Of a DNA stretch of 64,000 bases, positions 8,292-17,100 are shown piece by piece. The position numbers and the translations under genes were made by a program. The notes under the pieces are model-generated. The model had not been told where the DNA came from. It ran no database searches and saw only the letters and a program-made list of their open reading frames with translations. The stretch's first letter is position 1. Each line of letters begins with the position of its first letter. The stretch is from positions 4,290,368-4,354,367 of the forward strand of contig NZ_OY787459.1 in the NCBI RefSeq assembly GCF_963678865.1, written 5' to 3'. The DNA is from Maridesulfovibrio sp. Its GTDB lineage: Bacteria > Desulfobacterota > Desulfovibrionia > Desulfovibrionales > Desulfovibrionaceae.

Positions 8292-10140
8292 GAAAGGCAG
8301 GGAGGCTACCCTTGCCCTAGGTGCTCTGGGGGTGGTTTTCGGTGATATCGGGACCAGCCCTCTGTATGCCATGAAGGCATGCTTCAGCGGACATCATGCC
8401 ATTGCGCTTAACCCGGCAAATGTTCTGGGAGTGCTTTCCCTGATCATCTGGTCTCTGCTGATCGTTATTTGTCTTAAATACGTTACCTTTGTTATGGCTG
8501 CGGATAATGAAGGTGAGGGTGGAATTTTTGCCCTTTATGAGCTTGTCAGTCCCGAAGGGCAGAGGCGGTCCGTTTCCTTTATGCTTTTCGCGGCTATGAT
8601 CGGCGGAGCTTTGCTTTACGGTGACGGGGTTATCACTCCCGCTATTTCCGTACTTTCCGCAATTGAGGGGCTGGATGTAGCAACCACTGCCGCGCATCAG
8701 TACACTCCCCATATTGCCTGTGCCATCCTGCTGGCTCTTTTTGCCATTCAGAGCAGCGGCACAGATAAAATAGGCCGTCTGTTTGGACCGGTCATGCTGG
8801 TATGGTTTACAGTTATCGGTATTTCCGGCCTGTTTTCCGCGGTGGGAACCCCGGAAGTGCTGCAGGCATTCAGGCCATATTACGCCGTCCGTTTTTTTGC
8901 TGAAAACGGTCTGGCCGGATGCATGGTGCTGGGGGCTGTTGTTCTGTGTGTTACCGGCGGGGAAGCTCTTTTTGCCGATATGGGACATTTCGGTCGTCGC
9001 CCTATCACTCTCGCATGGTATTGTGTAGCTCTGCCCAGTCTTCTGCTCAATTATCTCGGGCAGGGGGCTATGTTGATCAGAAATCCCCATTCTATTCTCA
9101 ATCCGTTTTTCAGCCTTTTTCCGAAATTCATGACTCTGCCTATGGTCGTGTTAGCCACCGTTGCAGCTATCATTGCTTCACAGGCTATTATTTCCGGAGC
9201 CTTTTCGTTGACTGCACAGGCTGTGCATCTCGGCTTTGTTCCCCGTATCCGCATTATGCAGACTTCAGAAGATAATCCGGGGCAGGTCTTTGTGCGTTCT
9301 GTTAATTGGATAATGGCTGTGCTGTGCATCCTGCTGGTGGTCCTTTTCAGGGAGTCGGAAAATCTGGCCGGGGCTTATGGCATTGCCATAACCGGAACCA
9401 TGGTCATCACCACGTATCTTTTCTGGTTTTACCTGCGCAGGATTCGTAATTGTCCTTGGATTGTGTCCATTGTCCTGACCTGTTTCTTTGCGCTTTTTGA
9501 TTTGGGATTTTTTATTGTCAATTTTACCAAGCTTGCAGGAGGCGGCTGGTTTCCTCTGCTTCTTGCCGGGCTTATTGCGTACGGCATGTTTGTCTGGATT
9601 TGGGGGCGTGCCAGAGTCCGTGAAAGGTTGCGGGAGCGGGGACTTGAAGTTTCCGATCTGGAAACTGAAATTGAAAAATATATGCTGGCAAAGGTTCCGG
9701 GTGAGGCTGTTTTTCTTTCCGCTTCGGAATTTGTTCCCCATGCATTTTTACAGCATTTGCGTAACAACCGGGTGGTGCATGAGAAATTGGTTTTTTTGCG
9801 AGTAAATACCAGTAGCGAGCCTTTTCTTGATTTGCGTAAACGCATTTCGCTGAAAAATATTGATAAAAATATTTATTGGATGACTGTGAATTACGGTTTT
9901 ATGGAGAAACCGAATCTTTCGTTGATCTTGGTGCAGACGTGGAATCAGCTGGGACTCAGCAGTACGGACAGTTATTTTTATATCGGGCGTATGCAATTAC
10001 GTTTTAACAAAGAAAATAAAAAGGATGTCTTGAAGCGCAAATTATTCATTCTGCTCAGTTCCGTATCCGAAGATCCGCTTGATTACCTGCGTATCCCGGC
10101 TGACAAGGTTATCAGCATCGGTACGGCGGTCAGGGTATAA
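8263..10140 (+). CDS. kup: Kup-type potassium uptake permease
   Basis: A 625-residue K+/H+ symporter of the KUP/HAK/KT family in the inner membrane, close to the length of E. coli Kup (622). Signatures include G-V-V-F-G-D-I-G-T-S-P-L-Y at the start of the first helix, Y-G-D-G-V-I-T-P-A-I-S-V-L-S-A near residue 120, and about twelve hydrophobic segments before a 150-residue cytosolic tail. The start is uncertain: TTG 8257, ATG 8263 and ATG 8272 are in frame and none has a clean Shine-Dalgarno, as expected for a gene coupled to the overlapping upstream reading frame. It converges on the YigZ gene. Confidence 0.95.
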   Translation: MKHMAAKQSKKGREATLALGALGVVFGDIGTSPLYAMKACFSGHHAIALNPANVLGVLSLIIWSLLIVICLKYVTFVMAADNEGEGGIFALYELVSPEGQRRSVSFMLFAAMIGGALLYGDGVITPAISVLSAIEGLDVATTAAHQYTPHIACAILLALFAIQSSGTDKIGRLFGPVMLVWFTVIGISGLFSAVGTPEVLQAFRPYYAVRFFAENGLAGCMVLGAVVLCVTGGEALFADMGHFGRRPITLAWYCVALPSLLLNYLGQGAMLIRNPHSILNPFFSLFPKFMTLPMVVLATVAAIIASQAIISGAFSLTAQAVHLGFVPRIRIMQTSEDNPGQVFVRSVNWIMAVLCILLVVLFRESENLAGAYGIAITGTMVITTYLFWFYLRRIRNCPWIVSIVLTCFFALFDLGFFIVNFTKLAGGGWFPLLLAGLIAYGMFVWIWGRARVRERLRERGLEVSDLETEIEKYMLAKVPGEAVFLSASEFVPHAFLQHLRNNRVVHEKLVFLRVNTSSEPFLDLRKRISLKNIDKNIYWMTVNYGFMEKPNLSLILVQTWNQLGLSSTDSYFYIGRMQLRFNKENKKDVLKRKLFILLSSVSEDPLDYLRIPADKVISIGTAVRV

Positions 10141-10175
10141 GCTCCTGTCTGTGAATATCTTCTGCCGGATCGACT

Positions 10176-10805
10176 TTATTTCCAGATATCTTCCTCTTCT
10201 ATCAGTAATTCAGCCGTGCCGTTAGTGTCTTCTACAATTCTGGCGCTGAACGCTTCCACCTGATCCGAAGGCATGATCAGTGTAAATATCAGGCTGGCCC
10301 CGAATGATTGTTCTTCGATTTCAGCCCGGAATTCATCGAGCATGCGCCGCAGCATGCCTTCCTGCGCATATGAAATCTCAAGGGTGAGGATGCGCATGGG
10401 TACTTTCATGACTACTTCCAGAGCTTCCAACCCCTGCTGTACTGCTCCGGAATATGCCCGCAACAGTCCTCCGGTCCCGAGCTTTATCCCACCGAAATAT
10501 CTTGTCACTACTACGGCGATGTCTCCTATACCGCTTCCCTGAAGAACCTGCAGCATGGGTTTGCCTGCAGTGCCTTGCGGTTCTCCGTCATCACTCATGC
10601 CCATATCGCCGGTCTGAGGCGGACCGGCTATAAAAGCAGAGCAGTGGTGCCGGGCATCAGGGAATTCTTTTTTTATGGCTGCAATGAATTCTTTGGCTTC
10701 TTCCCGGCTGCTAACCGGCTTGATATCACAAATGAATCTGCTTTTTTTGATGGTTTCTTCCGTACGGGTACTTTTACGGGGAACAGGATATGCTTGGTTG
10801 GCCAT
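10176..10805 (-). CDS. YigZ/IMPACT family protein
   Basis: A 209-residue UPF0029/IMPACT protein. The N-terminal domain has K-K-S-R-F-I near residue 20, the H-H-C-S-A-F-I/D-D-G-E-P-Q-G-T-A-G-K-P-M segment, and the V-V-V-T-R-Y-F-G-G-I-K-L-G-T-G-G-L motif that defines the family; a ferredoxin-like DUF1949 domain follows. E. coli YigZ is implicated in translation/elongation control, but no activity is firmly set. It stands alone, converging on kup and divergent from the PerR-box gene. Confidence 0.92.
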   Translation of the reverse strand: MANQAYPVPRKSTRTEETIKKSRFICDIKPVSSREEAKEFIAAIKKEFPDARHHCSAFIAGPPQTGDMGMSDDGEPQGTAGKPMLQVLQGSGIGDIAVVVTRYFGGIKLGTGGLLRAYSGAVQQGLEALEVVMKVPMRILTLEISYAQEGMLRRMLDEFRAEIEEQSFGASLIFTLIMPSDQVEAFSARIVEDTNGTAELLIEEEDIWK

Positions 10806-10902
10806 GATTAATTAGTGTCTGATATGATTGGTTTTGTTTTGCTGCAAGCTCGTCAGTTACATCAATACAGCACAGAAAATTAAATTTAAAGTAATTTATC
10901 CC

Positions 10903-10930
10903 TTGACTCAGTAATAAGAATTGTTATTAT
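10903..10930 (+). promoter_or_regulatory. sigma-70-type promoter with a PerR/Fur-like palindrome in its spacer
   Basis: TTGACT at 10903-10908 and TATTAT at 10925-10930 are separated by 16 bases. The 18-base near-palindrome at 10912-10929 (TAATAA, six central bases GAATTG, TTATTA) covers the spacer and most of the -10 box; only the G/G pair breaks the symmetry. Position and AT-rich TTATTA arms resemble PerR or Fur-family operators, so a bound repressor would block RNA polymerase. The downstream gene resembles a reported PerR target of D. vulgaris. Confidence 0.6.
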
Positions 10931-10990
10931 TTAATCAAGGTTGATGGGAAAACAACTAATTCATTTTTTTTAGACAATAAGGAGATAATT

Positions 10991-11335
10991 ATGGGAAGCT
11001 TAAGAGACTATAAGAATTGGGACATTGATTGGGAAATGACCCCTGAAGATGCTGTAACCCTGTACCTTGAGTGGGGTAACCATCCTTGGGATTCAAAGTT
11101 TGCTCCGGTAACCTCCAAGAATGACTATACAAATTATTTCACCGTATACCTGTGGGATGACAAGCCGAGAGTGCTGTTTGTACGCAGAAATTCGGAAGAA
11201 GCACGTGAACTGATGAGCATTGAGCTGCCCAGAGACATTGCAGAAAGGTTCAAGAAGTCTGTAGGCGGCCTGAAGGGAAATTATCCCGTAAATGCCGAAG
11301 TCAGAGAATGGATTGAAACACAGATGAATAATTAG
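10991..11335 (+). CDS. conserved hypothetical protein, DVU0772-like
   Basis: A 114-residue soluble, acidic protein with no catalytic motif that I can name. The opening (Y-K-N-W-D-I-D-W-E-M-T-P-E-D-A-V-x-L-Y-L-E-W-G-N) matches my recollection of DVU0772 of Desulfovibrio vulgaris, a protein of unknown function placed in the predicted PerR (peroxide-stress) regulon. That identity is from memory and needs a search. AAGGAG at 10979-10984 fits the ATG. It is transcribed alone from the promoter at 10903-10930, which carries a PerR-like palindrome, and ends at a terminator. A stress-related role is inferred only from this regulation. Confidence 0.7.
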   Translation: MGSLRDYKNWDIDWEMTPEDAVTLYLEWGNHPWDSKFAPVTSKNDYTNYFTVYLWDDKPRVLFVRRNSEEARELMSIELPRDIAERFKKSVGGLKGNYPVNAEVREWIETQMNN

Positions 11336-11359
11336 TTCCCATCTCCTTATCATCTAGCT

Positions 11360-11399
11360 GGGGGAGGCAGGCTTGGAGCCTGTCTCCCCCTAACTTTTT
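11360..11399 (+). terminator. intrinsic terminator after the DVU0772-like gene
   Basis: 13-bp GC-rich stem (11360-11372 with 11378-11390, one G-U) with a 5-base loop, followed by TAACTTTTTC. Confidence 0.88.
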
Positions 11400-11591
11400 C
11401 TGTACGGTAGCAGAAAATGCATTCTGCCACTTGTGTTCTAAATGAAAATCAGTATGATTTTCTTCATTCCAGCGTTCGCATTTCTTTTTTCCCCGAAAAT
11501 AAGCAACGAACAGCCGATAGACTGCTGCCTGCCTGCAATGAAGCAAGCCGGTATGTTTTTATCGGTATTTTATATTCATAAGGAGGCTAGT

Positions 11592-12782
11592 ATGCCCGTA
11601 AAATTTGCTGACCGTATGGCTACAGTACACAGGTCTTTTATCCGTGAGATTCTTAAAGTTACGGAAGATGCATCAATTATTTCTTTTGCGGGCGGTTTGC
11701 CCAATCCTGAACTTTTTCCAGTGGCTGACCTTGAAGCGGCAGCAGTAAAAGTCATGCGTGAAAGCGGACCGCAATCAATGCAGTATTCCACTACAGAGGG
11801 TTTCCAGCCCCTGCGTCAGTATATTGCGGACCGGTACCTTGAGAAAAAGGGTATTGAGGTTGATGCTGAAGAAATCCTGATTACTGCCGGTTCACAACAA
11901 TGTCTTGATCTGCTGGGAAAGGTTTTTCTCAATGCCGGGGATAATGTCCTTATTGAGCGTCCCGGTTATCTCGGCGCAATTCAGTCTTTTTCCATTTTTC
12001 AGTCAAATTTTTTTACCGTCGGGCTTGAAGAAGACGGTCCAGATCTCAACGAACTGGAAAAGGTTCTTGATCAGAATGAAGCCAAAATGTTCTATGCGGT
12101 AACTAACTTTCAGAATCCATCCGGGTTGACCTACAGTGCTAAAAAGCGTCAGGGCGTTGCAGACATACTCAAAAACCGCTCTATCCTTTTTGTAGAGGAT
12201 GATCCTTATGGAGAGTTGCGTTTCATGGGTGACTTTGAAAAGCCTGTTGTGCGTGGATATCTCGAGGATGACGGTATTCTGCTCGGGTCTTTTTCAAAAG
12301 TTGCAGCTCCCGGATTCCGCCTAGGCTGGATGGTCTGTTCCGGTGAAGTGCGCGATAAGCTGATTATCGCCAAGCAGGCCTCGGACCTGCATACCAGCAC
12401 CTTTGCACAAAGGGTGATGCATCAGTTTGTTACTGATAATCCACTGGATGATCATATTGAAAAGATTCGCGAGCGCTATGGAAACCAGCGTTCAGCAATG
12501 GTCCGGGCCATTGAGGAATATTTTCCTGCCGAAGTTGAAGTTACCCGTCCTGAAGGGGGAATGTTTCTTTGGGTAACACTGCCGGAGAACATGTCTTCCA
12601 TGGATCTTTTTGAAGAGGCCATCAAAAACAAGGTTGCCTTTGTTCCTGGACGCCCTTTCTATGTTGACGGCAGTGGAGAGAATACGTTCCGGTTGAACTT
12701 TTCCAACTCCGATGAGGAACACATCGAGGAAGGTATTAAAAGGCTAGGTGCTGGGATCAAGGACTTCTTGAGCAAAGCATAG
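11592..12782 (+). CDS. PLP-dependent aminotransferase (2-aminoadipate/MocR-like class I)
   Basis: A 396-residue fold-type I aminotransferase similar to LysN (2-aminoadipate transaminase) and the catalytic half of MocR regulators; it lacks the N-terminal GntR domain of the latter. Visible residues are F-A-G-G-L-P-N-P near the N terminus, N-F-Q-N-P-S-G, D-D-P-Y-G at the PLP-ring position, and the Schiff-base Lys in S-F-S-K-V-A-A-P-G-F-R-L-G-W. The natural amino donor is not readable from sequence. AAGGAGG at 11580-11586 fixes the start at 11592; a longer in-frame ATG at 11442 has no support. Confidence 0.88.
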   Translation: MPVKFADRMATVHRSFIREILKVTEDASIISFAGGLPNPELFPVADLEAAAVKVMRESGPQSMQYSTTEGFQPLRQYIADRYLEKKGIEVDAEEILITAGSQQCLDLLGKVFLNAGDNVLIERPGYLGAIQSFSIFQSNFFTVGLEEDGPDLNELEKVLDQNEAKMFYAVTNFQNPSGLTYSAKKRQGVADILKNRSILFVEDDPYGELRFMGDFEKPVVRGYLEDDGILLGSFSKVAAPGFRLGWMVCSGEVRDKLIIAKQASDLHTSTFAQRVMHQFVTDNPLDDHIEKIRERYGNQRSAMVRAIEEYFPAEVEVTRPEGGMFLWVTLPENMSSMDLFEEAIKNKVAFVPGRPFYVDGSGENTFRLNFSNSDEEHIEEGIKRLGAGIKDFLSKA

Positions 12783-12806
12783 TTATCATCTAATCATGCC
12801 ATAAAA

Positions 12807-12846
12807 AAACGGCCCTGAAATCATTGTTTCAGGGCCGTTTTTCTTA
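12807..12846. terminator. bidirectional terminator between the aminotransferase and MCP genes
   Basis: Perfect 14-bp stem (12807-12820 with 12827-12840) flanked by A's on the left and T's on the right, so it can end both convergent transcripts. Confidence 0.93.
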
Positions 12847-12861
12847 TTTGTATACCGGTTT

Positions 12862-14577
12862 TTAATGGTAACCGTGTTCATGCATGAAGTCAGTGTATTT
12901 TGCATCCACCACCATGATGTGCTTGATGAGCCAGTCTTTGAGAAAACGGATGATCTCTGTTGATGATGTGACTTTACCAGCATCAACATCTTTTTTGAAA
13001 TCCGCAATTTTTTGAATAAAAGTCTTGTGCAGTTTCTTGTGCGGTTCTTTTTCCGGGTAACCGTGTTTGTCAAAGATTTTTTCTTCGTACCCGAAGTGGT
13101 AGATAGTGTACTCGAGCAGCCTTTCCGCGACTTCGCCGATTACAGTGTCCGCCTTGCGCTGGCGCATTGCCCTGTAAAGCTCGTTGATCAGGTCAAGCAG
13201 GGTCATGTGATGTTCGTCAATGGTACGGACATGCACCGAAAGATCGTCGGACCACTCAACAATTTTACCGGAGCTTGTATCCACTATCCTGCCGGATGAA
13301 ATTCCTTGTACAATTGAATCCAGTTCTTCGACAACACTGGCTATTTCATTGAGCGCGTGGGCTGATGCTGACATACCTTCAGATGTTTCAGAGGCAACCC
13401 GTGCCACATCGCTGATAGCCATGTTGATTTCTTCGGATGCTGCGGACTGCTCCTCACTGGCTGCGGCAATGGACTCGACCTGAGTGTTTGTCTCATCAAC
13501 AATACCTACAATGGCTTCCATGAGTTCGCCGGATTTCGCGGCTGCTTCAGTAGAGTTGACAATATCCTCTGCTGCAGATTCAACTGCTGCTATGTTCTCG
13601 CGGGCATTATCCTGAATTTTGGAAACTGCTTCGCCGACACCTTTGGTGGCATCCATGGTTTTCTCCGCCAGCTTGCGGACTTCGTCGGCAACAACCGCGA
13701 ATCCGCGCCCGGCTTCGCCTGCTCTTGCGGCTTCAATAGCTGCGTTCAGGGCCAGCAGGTTGGTCTGGTCGGCAATGTCGGTAATAACGGTCATGATCTG
13801 GCCGATATTGTCCGCCTGCTCACCGAGGGTTCCCATGGTTTCTTTGAGGTTGAGGATGGTTTCTTTAATTTGCTCAAAAGACTGAATTGCTTCGAAAACA
13901 CCTTGAGCTCCGTGAACAGCGTTGTCTTTGGACTGGGCGGAACTGCTGGCAGCAAGTCCTGCGTTCTGTGCAACTTCCAGAACAGTGCTGTTCATTTCTT
14001 CCATTGCAGTGGCTGTTTCGGTGATGCGGTCCCTTTGCAGTTCCATTCCGGAGTTGACCTGGTTGACCTGTGCGCTGAGTTCTTCAATCCCGGCAAAGAG
14101 TTTTCCGGAAATGCCTCCCGCATTGGCAGCAGATTTATTGATGGATTCAAGGACATCTTTTTGCTTAGCAAGTTCTTTTTGGCATTTTTCAATTTCTGTC
14201 TCAGCCGTAGCCAGCTGTGAACGCAGAGAGTCTGATTCATTTTGGGCGTTGAGGAATTTTTCCGCGAGAGTATGAACAGCTTCCCCTGATTTTTTTGCTA
14301 CGTTCATTATTTCGTCGTCCAGTGCGGCAGGGAGGGATGCCTCCTTCTTGCCTTTGCTCAGCTCAACCAGATATTTGTTCAAGGTTTCCAACTGACCTGA
14401 AAGGCCGGAATTAAGGGAGACAAAAGCCATTATAGTGGCTGCTAGAGCAAGACAAAGGAAAACTATCTGCAAGTATGAAAAGCCTGCTTGGGGGTAAAAA
14501 GCAGCCATGGCAACCGAAGCCATAGTAGTTAGAAAAATTATGATGATAGATAATGTTAATTTTAACTTGGCGTGCAT
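12862..14577 (-). CDS. methyl-accepting chemotaxis protein with C-terminal bacteriohemerythrin domain
   Basis: A 571-residue chemoreceptor. Two hydrophobic helices (about residues 5-28 and 33-55) leave almost no periplasmic sensor. A coiled-coil linker leads to the MCP signalling domain, whose hairpin tip reads [21 protein letters not shown] followed by [15 protein letters not shown]. After it comes a hemerythrin domain (about residues 435-571) with the di-iron ligand pattern: D-E-H-H-x2-L, Y-H-F-x2-E-E, K-x-H-x3-H and H-x4-D near the end. DcrH of D. vulgaris has the same order and senses oxygen, so a cytosolic O2/redox taxis receptor is the natural inference. AAAGGAG precedes the ATG. Confidence 0.95.
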   Translation of the reverse strand: MHAKLKLTLSIIIIFLTTMASVAMAAFYPQAGFSYLQIVFLCLALAATIMAFVSLNSGLSGQLETLNKYLVELSKGKKEASLPAALDDEIMNVAKKSGEAVHTLAEKFLNAQNESDSLRSQLATAETEIEKCQKELAKQKDVLESINKSAANAGGISGKLFAGIEELSAQVNQVNSGMELQRDRITETATAMEEMNSTVLEVAQNAGLAASSSAQSKDNAVHGAQGVFEAIQSFEQIKETILNLKETMGTLGEQADNIGQIMTVITDIADQTNLLALNAAIEAARAGEAGRGFAVVADEVRKLAEKTMDATKGVGEAVSKIQDNARENIAAVESAAEDIVNSTEAAAKSGELMEAIVGIVDETNTQVESIAAASEEQSAASEEINMAISDVARVASETSEGMSASAHALNEIASVVEELDSIVQGISSGRIVDTSSGKIVEWSDDLSVHVRTIDEHHMTLLDLINELYRAMRQRKADTVIGEVAERLLEYTIYHFGYEEKIFDKHGYPEKEPHKKLHKTFIQKIADFKKDVDAGKVTSSTEIIRFLKDWLIKHIMVVDAKYTDFMHEHGYH

Positions 14578-14735
14578 AGGGTCTCCTTTTGCGGAAAAAA
14601 TTTAATCTAATTGGTTACTTTTCTTATTAAGCAAAAAAGGTTCATTGCGCAAGCATGTAGTGGGTGAATACTTCATTACTTTTAATATTTTAACAATTTC
14701 TCAGCATTAGTGTTAAATTGTTGTGTTGATTTGTG

Positions 14736-15665
14736 TTAAATGCCCAAGGGCGGTAATGTCTCCGCAACTTTTCTGATAACTGTACGCATCCATCTCTGGG
14801 CCGGATCGTTATCATTTAGGGTATGCCAGTGCTGGAATACATCAAAAACAGTGTTCTCCAGCGGCATCCTCACTATCCTCAACCTTTTCTTGTCTGCGTA
14901 GATTTCAGCCAGACGTTGGGCCACGCTGCCCACAAGGTCTGAATGCTCCACCAGAGACGGAATAACTGTCTCCTGCTGGAGTACAACTTTTATTTTTCGT
15001 TGTACCCCTTTGCGGTAGAGGTAATCCTCCAGAAAGCCCAAACCTGATTCGGAAAGGGAAAGGGCGACAAATTCACTATCGGCCATTTCCTCTTCTTCCA
15101 TTACCCTGCCTTTGATGGGGTGCCCGTCGCGAACAACGCATACTTCCCTGTCTTCAAATAATTTTTCTTTAAGAACTCCCGCTCCGTAATCTCTCGTACA
15201 GCCCACAAAAATATCCAGTTTTCCGTTCTGGAGCATTTCAGTCCGCTGTTCGTATGTTGTCTGTAAAATGCGAATAGATATATCCGGGGCTTCCTGCTCC
15301 AGTATTAATAAAATTCCGGGCAGAAGCAGTCTGCACAGGTAGTCACTCAGTCCAAGACAGAAAGTACGTTTAGATGAAGCTGGTTCAAATTCACCACGGT
15401 CGGCAAGAGATTGGATGATTGCTTTCAGGCAGGGAGATATGTTGCGGTGTATTGTTTTGCATAGCGGGGTAGGTTCCATGATATTGCCGCGGCGTATAAA
15501 AAGGCGATCATCAAAATGTTGGCGCAGTTTGGAAAGGGCATGACTGACTGCTGACTGGGTCATGAAAAGTTTTTTCCCGGCCATGGTCAGGTTGCGCTCG
15601 GAAAAGATGGTGTCCAGTATGACCAGCAGGTTGAGGTCCATTCTGGTAAGATTCGTTTTGTTCAT
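14736..15665 (-). CDS. LysR-family transcriptional regulator
   Basis: A 309-residue LysR regulator: winged helix-turn-helix over residues 10-70 (D-L-N-L-L-V-I-L-D, the M-T-Q-S-A-V-S-H-A-L-S-K-L-R recognition helix, F-I-R-R-G) and a periplasmic-binding-type effector domain after residue 95. The effector is unknown. It is divergently transcribed from the half-size DMT permease at 15828, the usual arrangement for a LysR protein and its target. The DNA between them (15666-15827) should hold the operator, but I could not pick out a convincing T-N11-A box. Confidence 0.93.
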   Translation of the reverse strand: MNKTNLTRMDLNLLVILDTIFSERNLTMAGKKLFMTQSAVSHALSKLRQHFDDRLFIRRGNIMEPTPLCKTIHRNISPCLKAIIQSLADRGEFEPASSKRTFCLGLSDYLCRLLLPGILLILEQEAPDISIRILQTTYEQRTEMLQNGKLDIFVGCTRDYGAGVLKEKLFEDREVCVVRDGHPIKGRVMEEEEMADSEFVALSLSESGLGFLEDYLYRKGVQRKIKVVLQQETVIPSLVEHSDLVGSVAQRLAEIYADKKRLRIVRMPLENTVFDVFQHWHTLNDNDPAQRWMRTVIRKVAETLPPLGI

Positions 15666-15827
15666 ACAGGTAATGAATAATTTTCAGTGGTAAAAGTTAA
15701 TAAGCGGAGCTAGTTATCTCTAAAAAAGTTACTGCCAAAGTTGAAATAATCCTTTTGCAATAACCATTCTGATTTGGCTTTGGATTCGGATTTGAAAAAA
15801 CATTACTTTATTTAAGAGGAAAATGAA

Positions 15828-16265
15828 ATGCTCGCTCTCTACGGATCAATCGCGGTTGTCGTTGCTTCGTCTGTTATTTACCACCTTGCCCAGAAGAGTA
15901 TTGCCGGGGGTGGATCCATGTTCGGCTCACTCGCTTTTGCTTACGCTATCGCCATGCTTTTCAGCCTTGCGGGAATGTTTTTCCAGACCGGACGCATAGA
16001 AATGATGGAAATAGTGAGTCTGAAAAATTGGCCCGTGCTGCTTCTGGGACTGGCCGTTTTCGGTATCGAGATCGGTGTCCTGCTAACATACAAAGCCGGG
16101 GCGAATGTTAACACATTGCCTATATTGGTTAACGGGGTGGTCATGGCCTGCCTTATCCCGCTGGGGGCAATTATTTACAGGGAGCACATTTCACTGAGTT
16201 CGGTTATGGGCATTTTGTTGATCGGTTCCGGAGTCTGGGTGCTTTGTTCTTCCGGACATGCCTGA
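15828..16265 (+). CDS. half-size EamA/DMT-type membrane transporter
   Basis: A 145-residue membrane protein with about four to five hydrophobic helices, matching one EamA repeat of drug/metabolite transporters (ordinary members have ten helices). The C-terminal pattern L-I-P-L-G-A-I-I-Y-R-E-x-I-S followed by G-I-L-L-I-G-S-G-V-W-V is typical of the end of an EamA domain. Small members act as homo- or heterodimers; no second half lies nearby, so a homodimer is likely. GAGGAAA at 15815-15821 precedes the ATG. Probably controlled by the divergent LysR regulator; the substrate is unknown. Confidence 0.78.
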   Translation: MLALYGSIAVVVASSVIYHLAQKSIAGGGSMFGSLAFAYAIAMLFSLAGMFFQTGRIEMMEIVSLKNWPVLLLGLAVFGIEIGVLLTYKAGANVNTLPILVNGVVMACLIPLGAIIYREHISLSSVMGILLIGSGVWVLCSSGHA

Positions 16266-16278
16266 TGGCCCGGACAGG

Positions 16279-17040
16279 TTATTTGCAGGGAGAGATCAAT
16301 TCCGGTTTAACGCCGATGCGGCGCATGATTTCGGCACATTCGTCCGATTTTTTTAATTCGGTGAGGATGCGGGAGAATTCGAGACTTATTTCGCCGTTTC
16401 CAGGTTTTCGCGAAAATCCGATGTATAGCGGACTTAAGTATACTGCCTCAGGGCATATTGTTACCCTGTCCTGTATATGCATCTCATTAAGTGTATGTAT
16501 TCCAACTGTCCGGTATGCTGCCACAAGGTCAATTCTTCCGGCCAGAAGTTTCAGAAAATTATAATGCAGGTCGCTGACCTCTTCTTTGATGAAGAGAGAA
16601 CTTTCATCGAATTCTTTTCCGTAGGTGTACCCTTTGGTTATCCCTATTGTTTTACCTGCCAGAGATGAAATCCCTTTGTACTCAAAAGGGTCGTCGGCGT
16701 GTTTGAATATTACCGCGGTAATATGCATAAGCGGTTCTTCCGGGTAGATCAGCCAGCGTTCCCTCTCCTTTGTCTTGCGCAGACCGAAAACCCCGTCCAC
16801 TTTACCGGCTTCAGCCATCATCAGGGCGCGTTTCCAAGGGACAAATATGATTTTGAAGTTGGTATTCATTCTGTTGAATACTATTTTGGCAAGTTCGTAT
16901 TGTATTCCTGCCGGTGATCCGTTTTTTGGGTAATAAAACGGCGGAAAGGAATCTGTGGCGAAAATGAGTTTTTTTTTAGCAAAGGCGCAAGTCGGCATCA
17001 GTAACAGGCTGATCATGATTGTAACGATGACTTTTTTCAT
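16279..17040 (-). CDS. periplasmic solute-binding protein, family 3 (amino-acid type)
   Basis: A 253-residue secreted protein with the signal peptide M-K-K ... C-A-F-A and a mature part that follows the SBP_bac_3 fold: F-A-T-D-S-F-P-P-F-Y-Y, G-I-Q-Y-E-L-A-K, A-G-K-V-D-G-V-F-G and G-K-T-I-G-I-T-K-G. Family members bind polar amino acids for ABC import, but many stand-alone copies in sulfate reducers lack a partner permease, as here; a chemosensory or other accessory role is possible. A longer in-frame TTG at 17064 is unlikely because the signal peptide starts cleanly at 17040. It converges on the DMT gene with 13 bases between the stops. Confidence 0.85.
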   Translation of the reverse strand: MKKVIVTIMISLLLMPTCAFAKKKLIFATDSFPPFYYPKNGSPAGIQYELAKIVFNRMNTNFKIIFVPWKRALMMAEAGKVDGVFGLRKTKERERWLIYPEEPLMHITAVIFKHADDPFEYKGISSLAGKTIGITKGYTYGKEFDESSLFIKEEVSDLHYNFLKLLAGRIDLVAAYRTVGIHTLNEMHIQDRVTICPEAVYLSPLYIGFSRKPGNGEISLEFSRILTELKKSDECAEIMRRIGVKPELISPCK

Positions 17041-17100
17041 AATTCCACGCCTTACGGTACTCAATTGAGCGGGGCTGCCGATTTCCTAAGTGTCTGCCGT

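Noticed and set aside
8317..9090. Minus-strand open frame opposite kup
   Set aside because: The composition (His, Gln, Gly rich) is typical of an antisense shadow of membrane codons; kup is clear on the other strand.
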